From Pachyseris speciosa (lineage: Eukaryota; Cnidaria; Anthozoa; Scleractinia; Pachyseridae), in assembly GCA_016490735.1 (NCBI GenBank), contig JAEMWC010000615.1:418501-482500 (forward strand): a stretch of DNA of 64,000 nucleotides, written 5' to 3'. Both the position numbers and the translations under genes were made by a program. Positions 55,632-64,000 of this stretch are shown piece after piece. The number at the start of each line of letters is the position of its first letter. The first letter of the stretch is position 1. The notes below the pieces were generated by a model. The model did no database searches. It had not been told where the DNA came from and was given only the letters and a program-made list of their open reading frames with translations.

Positions 55632-55659
55632 TCCGACGAAGGGCTAACGCTCGAAACGT
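55632..55659 (+). ncRNA. Degenerate hammerhead-like core in the Penelope 3' end
   Basis: CCGACGA, a 4-bp stem II (GGGC/GCTC around TAAC) and GAAAC follow in order about 100 bp after the Penelope stop codon and on the same strand. The first core box has C where CTGANGA has T. No proper stem III was found, so activity is doubtful. Confidence 0.35.
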
Positions 55660-55719
55660 GTTCAATAGGAACGTTTTCAACAAAGGCGAAATAAAAGGTG
55701 AAATCTTATATTAAGGTAG

Positions 55720-56819
55720 CTAACACCGGTTTCCAGCACTTTGCAGCTCCTGCACTTTAATGGATCATTATTGCCTATCTAAATGCCTTTTTACCTTTGT
55801 AAGTTGATCAAGCAAATGCACGATCATCGGTGAACAGGTTCCGAACGTTTGCCCACTTAACAGGTTACCACAGCAATACTATAGCCTGTCAGAAACACTT
55901 GTTTATTGCACGAATTTCAAGCAATAAAAATGGGAATCATTGGGCTCGTTTTTTTTTTAGGTATTATCGCTTGAAGCTAAAAATAGGGGTGTTTTTGAAA
56001 GGTTATAGTGTTGCTATGGTGACCTACTAAGTGAAAAAGAACCTGTTCACTGATTATTGGGCATTTGTTTCATACCACTATCAAGGTAACAATATCTAAA
56101 GATTGGTAGTAACTTTCCATCAAAGGGAAAGTGCTAGTTGGAAACCGCTATGAGCCACCCTCAGTAAAATCCCTTTTCAAATTATAGAGGTCACGCAGTT
56201 CAGACACGTATTGGCTGTCATCTCATCGAATAATTGTGGCGGAAGATACGCGCTAAATTCCGTCCAAAAATTGAAATCAAACCGCCGACTTCAAACGATC
56301 TTGGAAAAATCTATCCTAACCTCGAATTTCGTTCGGTCTGACAGAACAAGCTAACACATAAACACAAAAGTCACGCATTGTCTGTCATGCTAACTAAAAG
56401 CCTATTCGATAAGAATTTTTACTCACAATTTAGTTATAATTCGTGCTAGGCAACCCGTCTGAGTGTATGCTTGCTACCTGTAGGTCTTATTAATTACTCG
56501 GGCTAGTAAAAAGCCCGAGGTTTAAAATTGGTTTCATTTTTCGTCGTCGTCGTGTTTCATCCGCAAAAGGCACCTCCGGCGTTTCTGCGTAAGCGCGAAC
56601 TATAAATAACCACTCACAACAGCAAGAATGATGCCTGTTGTCACGTATCAGATAACGTCGATTCACCTTGTGTCTTTGAAGTCTGAACGACTAATATGTT
56701 GAGAGAAGTGTCTATAAGAACGTTTGCAAGTTCAACTGCGAGAAGAATACTTTTAACATTTTCAAACTGAAGTCCATATGCTTTGAATTAGACTGCCGTG
56801 TTTCCCCGTGGCGGCTCCA
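55720..56819. other. Non-coding sequence
   Basis: No gene recognised. A cgtcgtcgtcgt run lies near 56,538-56,550. Confidence 0.45.
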
Positions 56820-57530
56820 TACTAATCTAATTTTGAGTGGTACATTTTAATGAATAATTTTATACACCCCTGAGACTTAAACAGGTAGTTTATTTACTAT
56901 TTTTTCACAATATCTGAATTTCTGGACATTAGTTTCAGAAACCTTACTCTCTTTCTTATGTTTGTAAACAGAATATTTTTTCTTCACACATTTCACCGAG
57001 ACTCCATTAACGTCTATGCGAAAAAAATCCTACGTCGTTTGATAAGCGTTTCCTTTCTCAAACACTTAGCAGAAATATTCATCGAGGCGAAAATCAGTGT
57101 GCTTAGATTTTTTTTTTTTTTGTTTTGTAATAAATAACCTATTTTTACCTCATTAGCTATGCTGAACCCCAGTGGTCTAGAGGTCATTGTTGCTGTCCCT
57201 AATGTAAACAACCCGGGTTCACCTCCTACTAGTGGCACCGATCGCGGACTTTTTTTCTTCTTCTTTTATAAATAATTTTTACAAGTGTTATTATTATTGT
57301 TCTCAATGGTTGAGCTGTAAAGCAATTTTATAATTTTAAGGGGATATTTGTTGATCTGATAGGGGTCTACGGACATACACTGCAAAGAGATAGACTCCAA
57401 CACAAGCTAAGCGCAATGCGTCCGATGTAGAAAGACAGACTTCTATTCTTTTGTTTAGCGCTAAATTAGGGATACAATACTGTTTTTTGCAAGCCCGAGT
57501 TTAGGCTAATTGTAGCCTCTTGTTCTCAAT
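56820..57530 (+). repeat. ~700-bp interspersed repeat with tRNA-like Pol III boxes, copy 2
   Basis: Inverted relative to 25,129-25,880. Shared blocks include gtttgagaaaggaaacgc (complement), tggagtctcggtgaaatgtg and ggacgcattg. The A-box-like agtggtctagaggtca and B-box-like gggttcacctcc lie at 57,168-57,225. Confidence 0.7.
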
Positions 57531-58925
57531 ACACGGGGGCCTAGAGAAAATGCGCGACGGACTCAACATGCAGAGTTAATTGGTACGCCATAACGGTCGA
57601 GTTCACGTGAAATATTGCTTGGATTTATTACCACCAGTAATAAATTAAAGAAAGAAAAGTAACCTTAACTTATTCGGTGTATGTTCGGGTCAACACGTGG
57701 CTTATAATAACTGAAAGTCGCGAGCAGCTGCAGGCACCATTGCATTCTCAGCCTCCGAATTATTTATGCTGGTTACTAGTCACTAATTCGGCCCCAAAAC
57801 ATTACTAGTGCACGCTCTCTGATATTGAATACTTCCTATAATATATGTTCTCTAGAGGATTACCCTGTCCGCGTTAAATTAATGGCATATGAGAAGTTAT
57901 CACATGATAGCACATGTTGACCGAAGATCTAAGTGCATTGCTTACTCCTTAATTTGTCGCATCAAATATCTTAAAAGGGCTAGGACACGCTGTGAGTATG
58001 CGCACTGAGACCGTTTTATCTTTCATCAAGCATCACGAAAATTCCACCGATCGGTGAAAATAACTGCATCAGAATAAAGTTTAGTAACTGTACTTGAAAT
58101 TACTAAAATATCAGATAAGTTCGACGTCGCGGTTGCTCAGGATTAAGCAGATAGAGTTCGAGTCGACGGTAATGGCGGACAGTTAGAAAAAAAAGGTATC
58201 CCACTCTTTTTCAAAGTTGTTGGTTCCCAGTGCGCATGTGCGAGTCATGGCCTAGCCCCTTTTTGTGGCTACTGTTGCTATTGCTATCACTTGCGTGGAT
58301 TACGTGAGACTGGTTATTCGTTTGCGCGCCACTTTGCAATATTGTCACGCAATGTTAGTGTTTTGATTGGCACTTTGCGCCGAGCTAGTTGCGGGCTTAA
58401 ATTTCAACTGTTGGTAAAAGCGTTATGTTTCAGGTATTTGGACCCGCTAAAAACAATGATGAGCTTTATTTTTATAATATAAATTTACTCTCCATTGTGT
58501 GGAATTCGCGAGGCCTTGGACAGAAAGCAACTTTTAAATGACAAATCTACAATGACTGAAAATGTTTTGCGAAATAGCTGGCGTGATTGTTTGCAAACCT
58601 TGAATAATCGCAAGTTCTGTGAAGTTAATTGAAAACTGTTCATGTTGTCTCAAATACGCCTTCATCAACCTAAAATTAAAATTAATTCTGGTTTTCCGTG
58701 ACAACTCCGTGGTGAAAGCCGCAATTGTCCATTATACCGAATAACATCTCCGTTCGCCAAGACTGGATTCCCCACAAGGTCTACAGCTCGTAAACTTTTC
58801 GAAAATCAAAGGGCTCTTGGAGCCAGCTCATTCAATGTAATGGACAATTTTCATTGTACTGTTGAATGCTGCTAATCTGAACCAAAAGGGGAAAGAAAAG
58901 ACTGTTAGAAATGTTCATATTTACT
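57531..58925. other. Non-coding sequence
   Basis: No gene, long repeat or clear splice-bounded exon recognised. Confidence 0.45.
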
Positions 58926-59174
58926 CTACTGAGGGGTTACACGGACGAGACGAACCGCTGCTTTCGACGCTTGCTTTTCTTTCACCTCGTCCCACTTATC
59001 CGCAGCAGAACACACAACTCTTCGAGTTTCATTCCTTTCTTGTACTTTGAAATCAAAATACCTCGCTCCGGATGAAGGAACTTTTACGTAAGAAACTTTA
59101 TGAATGTAGCCTTCAACATCTTCATATTTATCTGAAGAACCAGATGCTGAAGACGCTTGCTGTTTACCTGCCAT
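58926..59174 (-). CDS. Small unrecognised protein, OB-fold-like
   Basis: The ATG at 59,174 opens 82 codons: a Ser/Gly-rich leader (AGKQQASSASGSSDKYED), then a beta-rich run VEGYIHKVSYVKVPSSGAR and FDFKVQERNETRRVVC, and a Lys-rich end. The strand pattern and the FDFKVQ block recall OB-fold single-strand-binding modules, and similar short N-termini occur in transposon-linked cnidarian genes. No intron signals were seen. A MITE (59,179-59,617) sits four bases upstream of the start codon and must have separated the gene from its original promoter. Confidence 0.4.
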   Translation of the reverse strand: MAGKQQASSASGSSDKYEDVEGYIHKVSYVKVPSSGARYFDFKVQERNETRRVVCSAADKWDEVKEKQASKAAVRLVRVTPQ

Positions 59175-59178
59175 ATTC

Positions 59179-59617
59179 CAGGGGCACCCAACGACAAGTT
59201 TCGGTAGATATCTGTTCGGTGGAGGGTAGTTCGCCTAAGGCTTTCGGCGTCGATTAAAGAGTGCACTCGGATTTTCGTAAGTAAAACGTGGCCTAAAAGA
59301 TTCGTAATGTGGCAATCTTAACCCCTGAGGTTTTCGGAAAGGTCGTTATTGCTGTTTTTGGCAGTAAAAAACGTCAGCTAGCATTTTCGGAAAGAAAAAA
59401 AGGTTCCCTAGAAAGTTCATTTCAGCTAGTATTTTCTCAAAGAAAGATTTTGTTCCCTAAAATTTTCGGACAATTAACATTTCAGCTAGGGAATCCCGAA
59501 CAGATCAAAGTTTTCTAGCTAACCAAAACATCACTTTAAACAGACTTCAAACACCATAACGTACTTAAAAATGCCTTTCTACAGCTTTTGGCTGGTTTGG
59601 CTCGTTGGGTGCCCCTG
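59179..59617. mobile_element. CAGGGGCAC MITE, copy 1 (439 bp)
   Basis: Ends caggggcacccaacga and tcgttgggtgcccctg are exact inverted repeats, flanked by the 6-bp duplication atattc (59,173-59,178 and 59,618-59,623). The interior has several copies of ttttcggaaa and cagctag phrases. About 450 bp of it recurs inverted at 62,692-63,138. Confidence 0.85.
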
Positions 59618-61257
59618 ATATTCGAAATGAAAGTTTCACAAGGTTCGTGACTTGAAATATGTGATCTGCTCGTGACCCATCTAGAAAATTTAAAGACTGG
59701 CAAGTTTTTGATAAACAAGTCACGTTTCGTTATTTTTAACTTTTTAATTGTTAATTTGGCCGGCTGCTAGCCATTTAACCGAAATTTGGGTAGAAATTGC
59801 CTACGGCAATATAGCAACTTTGAATATTATATTCAATGTTCATCACTGTAAGAGGTTCAATGGCACAGTGTACCAGATGAACTTTATATCTCTTTGTTAA
59901 AATCAAACAATTCTTTATGTTTTTAGTAGATGTGATTTCAAGTAATAATAACGGATTCTCTGTTGAGAAAACTTATCAACTGGAGACTCATTGGAGGTCT
60001 CACGCTATGATAAGGATAGAAAGGTCACGTGAAATATTTTCATTGCAGTTTACAAATAGTAAAATACAAAATGGCAGTAAATTTCTCGTTAAAATGCATG
60101 TAACAATAATTATGACGAGTTTGCACATGTAGTTTATGTAGTTTATCTAAAAAAAGATAAAGAATGGCAACTTTTTGATAAACTGGTCACGTTTCGTTAT
60201 TTGCATATGACTGCTCGCAAATTTCCACAAATTTTTACTGCAAATGCGTACAACAATATAGCAGCGTTTGCAAGCATATTCAAAGTTCATCTTTGTGAGA
60301 GGTTTCCATAGTTTCCATATGAATGCATATCTTTCTAAATCAAACAATGCTCTACTTATAACGTTGAATGAGAAATCTTACATACCAGAGTATTACGAGA
60401 TGTCAAAACAAAAAGAACAACGAACAATTTCTGATTCTTGAATCTTTTTATTTACATTGCTTATAACTCCTCTTTTTCAGCTATACTTTGTATTTGTCTT
60501 TTCTAACTACCCAGGTGTGTTTTGGTTCTTGCTCTGTTGCGAGAATTTTTGATGGAATTCAATTTACTAACAGGGAGGGTAAGCGGGAAAAATAAATTCC
60601 GGTCGCGGCATCAAAAACAGTCGTTTACGGTCCACCTGGGTGTGAAGATTTCGGGGTTTTGATCCACGTTACACACTTCAGAAGTGCCGAAATTGCGATT
60701 TCATGTTATTTGTTTATTTTTGAGACTGTAGAAGCATTTTTGTTTTTGCACATATGTAATTTAGCTTTATCGAAGTTAATTTTCAATTTACTAACGGGGA
60801 GGGTAAGGGTGCAAAATTACTTCCGGCCCCAGCCTCGTTCGGATCCCTCGCTCATTTCCGTCTAAGCGTCTACAACACATTCCATTTTGTCTACACATTC
60901 CATTCTACATTCGATGCCACGATACTCATTCATTGCGCTATGAGGCAATGAATGAGCTAAAATGAATCATTTCACATCCATTAGAAGGGCTTCCACAATA
61001 TTAAAGTGCCTATAACCCCACAAAATGTTTTTTGCTTAAATAAATGTTGGTATATATCTGAGAAACGGAGCGCAAAAATTGTTGCTTTTGGTTAAAACCG
61101 CGATTTTTTTATGATTTTTTAAAGAGCGTGAAAATAGCCCTTTTTAAAAACACGACCGAGCCACTGAATCGTTGAAAAGGGTCTGGAAATAGTTTTATTT
61201 GTCACGTCATTCCAGGCCTTTGATCGCTTTCTTGTTCGGAACTGTTATTGCTTCGGA
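59618..61257. other. Non-coding sequence with local duplications
   Basis: Two related stretches share ttttgataaac..gtcacgtttcgttattt and the words following (59,705-59,860 and 60,170-60,320). Another pair shares caatttactaac.gggagggtaag (60,558-60,625 and 60,782-60,850). No gene recognised. Confidence 0.5.
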
Positions 61258-61722
61258 ATGCCAGATAAATGTGTTGTTTTCGGTTTTAGTAACGGGCCAA
61301 ACAAGGGTAAGAGTATATCATTGCACCCAGTATCTTTTGAAGAGGCTGTTGATCCGCAGAAACGCAAGAGAACAACAAATTGGGTCGACTATGTCAAAAT
61401 AAAACCGTGTTCATTGGGAGCCCACGAAGTACTCGGCAGTACAGTGTGTGAATACGTTCCTTTCGCGTCGTTCACTCACTTTGTATTTGTAAAATTTTGC
61501 TCATCAGTGGTTTCCAAGAGTGCATTCCTCCTAAAGATCTCTCCGTGTCTCATTTTATCCAGAGGAGGAAAGACGCGCTGGTCCGCTTGTGTCCGCTCGC
61601 GAGTCGAACCCGAGCAAAAACGTCGGAGAAAATGCAATGAATCAGCATATACTGCCGCCCTTAGTCGCTTTTGCAATTTCATTTCAAGTTCTTCCTCCAT
61701 TTTCCTTTCTGCTTCAATGTGA
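61258..61722 (+). pseudogene. THAP-type zinc-finger N-terminal remnant
   Basis: The ATG at 61,258 gives MPDKCVVFGFSNGPNKGKS, then LHPVSFE and NWVDYVKIK, the opening of a THAP domain (C2CH DNA-binding finger, invariant first Cys, Pro and Trp). The second cysteine of the C-x(2-4)-C pair reads Phe. After about 60 codons the frame no longer follows the family, and 61,589-61,720 continues in another frame. THAP domains occur in host regulators and in P-element-type transposases. This one looks broken. Confidence 0.5.
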
Positions 61723-61729
61723 GCCAGTC

Positions 61730-62045
61730 ATTCCTCGTCTGCTATCGCCTCATTGGCATAGATATTTCCTGGTTCTTCTTGTTCGCTGGCAATTGATGAA
61801 CCCTTGACTTCTAAAGCCGCTGTTACACGTTTAAACTTTAAGCTGAAACTTATGTGCAACGGCAAGACAAAACAGAGCAAGACTAGTTTCACGAGGTGGT
61901 GTTACACGGTGAAACTCTTGTTTCTATCACCATTGCAATCGTTGCGACCGTTTTCGTGAAACACGTCTCACAAAGGAAGTTCGAAAAGGTTTCACGAAAT
62001 CGATCATGTTGCACGGTGCAACGTCTTCTAATACTTGTTTCGCAG
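61730..62045. other. Non-coding stretch with MITE-like ttacacg/gtgaaac phrases
   Basis: gctgttacacgtttaaac, gtgttacacggtgaaac and gttgcacggtgcaac recur within 220 bp, suggesting a small decayed fold-back element beside the satellite. Confidence 0.45.
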
Positions 62046-63480
62046 ACGGCCCGAACGGTTTGTACAGACCCTAAAATAGAGAGTCAGTCGGTATACGGAC
62101 TGAAAAATGCATCTCATTAGCGGGACTAAGAAAATTTATCGTGGATGTTGCCGGCGAAACATGTTGACCGTCCGTAGGGTTTGTACAGACCGTAAGATAG
62201 GGAGTTGGTCCGTATACGGACTGAAAAATGCATCTCATTAGCAGGACTTAAAAAATTTCAAGTGTTCTATCGTGGATGTTGCCGGTGAAATATGTTGACC
62301 GTCTGTACGGTTTGTACAGACCGTAAGATAGGGAGTTGGTCCGTATAAGGACTGAGAAATGCATGTCATTAGCGGGACTTAAAAATTTCAAGTCTTCTAT
62401 CGTGGATGTTGCCGGTGAAACATGTTGACGGTCCGTACGGTTTGTACGGACCGTAAGATAGGGAATCGGTCCCTATACAGACTGAAAAACGCATCTCATT
62501 AGTGGGACTTAGAAAATTTCAACTGTTTTATGGTGGATGTTGTCGGTGAAACATGTTGACGGGCCGTTCGGTTTGTGTAGACCATAAAATAGAGTCAAAT
62601 AAATAAAAAAATGCATCTCATTAGCGGGACTTAGAAAATTTATCGTGGATGTTGCTGGCGAAACATGTTGACCGTCCGTACGGTTTGTACACAGGGGCAC
62701 TCAACGAGCCAAATCAACCAAAAGTTGTAGAAAGGCATTTTCAAGTGCCTTATGGTGTTTGAAGTCTGTTTAAGGTGATGTTTTCGATAGCTAGAAGAAT
62801 TTGATTTGTTCGGATTCCCTAGCTGAAATTTTAATTGCCCGAAAAGGTTAGGGAACAAAATCTTCCTTTGAGAAAATGCTAGCTGAAGTTAAATTTCCAT
62901 GAACTTTCTAGGGAACTATTTTCTTTCCGAAAATGCAAGGTGACGTTTTTGACTGCCAAGAACAGCAAATACAACTTTTCCGAAAACCTTAGGGGCTATG
63001 ATTTCCCCATTGCGAATCTTTTAGGCCACGTTTTAGTTACGAAAATCCGAGTGCACTCTTTAATCGCCGCCGAAAGCACAAGGCGAACTACCCTCCACCG
63101 AACAGATATCTACCGAAACTTGTCGTTGGGTGCCCCTGTGTACAGACCGTAAGATAGGGAGTTTATCCGTATACGGACTGAGAAATGCATCTCATTAGCA
63201 GGACTTAGAAAATTTCAAGTGTTCTATCGTGGATGTTGGCGGTGAAATATGTTGACCGTCCGTACGGTTTGTAGAGACCGTAAGATAGGGAGTCGGTCCC
63301 TATACAGAATGAAATATGCATCTCATTAGCGGGACTTGGAAAATTTCAAGTGTCTTATGGTGGATGTTACCTGTCAAACATGCTGACGGTCCGTACGGTC
63401 TGTACAGGCTGTAAGATAGGGAGTCGGTCCGTATGCGGACTGAAAAACGTATCTAATTAGAGGGACTTGGAATAACAACG
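62046..63480. repeat. ~123-bp satellite array, interrupted by a MITE
   Basis: Units starting near 62,046, 62,170, 62,297, 62,426, 62,549 and 62,671 (split by the MITE), then 63,256 and 63,385, share gtccgtacggtttgtacaga, ccgtaagatagggagt, ggtccgtatacggactga and atgcatctcattagcgggac. Two palindromic words per unit (gtccgtatacggac and cgtacggtttgtacg) give it a strong inverted character. Confidence 0.9.
62692..63138. mobile_element. CAGGGGCAC MITE, copy 2 (447 bp), inside the satellite
   Basis: Ends caggggcactcaacga and cgttgggtgcccctg, with the duplication tgtaca at 62,686-62,691 and 63,139-63,144. Removing it restores one satellite unit. Inverted with respect to copy 1. Confidence 0.9.
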
Positions 63481-64000
63481 AATAGAAAAGTAAATGGTAA
63501 TAAAGTGTGACAATTGAAATCTCCAATTGTAGTTTGATATCATTTAAAAACCGCTGAAATGGCAATTGCACAATAGCACAATAAAGTGATTTAAGGTCAG
63601 ACAAATCTAAGCAATTCCGACAATTACTCTACCATACACGTGCAAAATTGACAATTACTCTATCACGTCCAGCGAAATAGGTTATCTTACCCTCTGACTG
63701 AATCAATTCGATAATGGCAGCCCTAAATATGTATCATGAATGTATCTAAATATGTATCTCAGATGAAAGAAGGCAGTTGTTGCGCGTGATCAATTGAGAT
63801 GCTTTCTACCCCATCAAAGTAACGATTGTGGCTTCATTGCCGGTTTTTGAAACGACACGGCGCGACGATTCGACTCCACACTTTAAGAACGAGGCATACT
63901 CGCAAGCCATATTACGTTCGCTTACTTCCTCTATTGCAACGAGAGTCTTGTCGGTGGAGCTCTAAGAACGAGGCATACATGTGTTTAGCCTGTTTGTTTC
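63481..64000. other. Non-coding end of the window
   Basis: A repeated taagaacgaggcata phrase occurs at 63,883 and 63,963. No gene recognised. Confidence 0.5.

Noticed and set aside
62046..63480. A CRISPR-like array
   Set aside because: Units are contiguous full-length satellite repeats without unique spacers, in an animal genome.

Overview
The window reads as repeat-rich genomic DNA of an invertebrate animal, most likely a cnidarian and probably an anthozoan such as a stony coral. The reasons are a mixture of Penelope-like (GIY-YIG) retroelements, L2/CR1-type LINEs with short microsatellite tails, PIF/Harbinger and TTAA-type DNA transposons, a Crypton-like recombinase gene, abundant fold-back MITEs, and spliced exons of a secreted cysteine-bearing host protein. 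The taxon is inferred from gene types and AT-rich intronic texture; no species marker was found.

Layout. 1-6.3 kb is a stack of retroelement remains: a reverse-strand LINE fragment, a hammerhead-ribozyme-like motif, Penelope GIY-YIG remains, then a nearly full-length L2/CR1-like LINE (about 1.96-5.96 kb). 6.7-16 kb holds a duplicated tRNA-headed SINE, a cysteine-rich (CXC-type) exon, a LINE fragment, a 1.47-kb element with perfect TTAA target duplications, and a cluster of fold-backs. 17.05-23.3 kb is a PIF/Harbinger element with matching termini, a broken DDE transposase and a four-exon accessory gene with a zinc ribbon.

26.9-42.2 kb is the most striking region: a 15.3-kb integrated virus-like element (Polinton/adintovirus type). 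It has about 350-bp terminal inverted repeats, a self-complementary hairpin at each end, and a 5-bp target duplication (aggta). Its genes are a protein-primed-type DNA polymerase B, a collagen/fibre protein, a packaging ATPase, a penton-like protein, a double-jelly-roll-type capsid protein, a repeat-bearing minor virion protein, an adenain-like cysteine protease, a phospholipase-A2-like protein, and two unrecognised right-arm genes. Nearly every gene is broken by stops and frameshifts, so this is an old, inactive copy. I could not find an integrase in it.

Both large elements lie in one roughly 30-kb intron of a reverse-strand host gene. In-phase exons of that gene lie at 49,378-49,434, 44,169-44,482, 43,805-43,906 and 13,447-13,764, with a possible fifth at 9,188-9,279.

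44.5-64 kb is mostly intronic or intergenic: microsatellites, a second Penelope fragment, a nested fold-back element, a short spliced forward-strand gene at 51.2-51.7 kb, a broken zinc-finger plus tyrosine-recombinase-like gene at 53.2-54.9 kb, a third Penelope fragment, one copy of a roughly 700-bp repeat whose partner lies inverted at 25 kb, and a THAP-domain remnant. Two copies of a MITE with 6-bp target duplications complete the region; one of them sits inside a roughly 123-bp satellite array at 62-63.5 kb.
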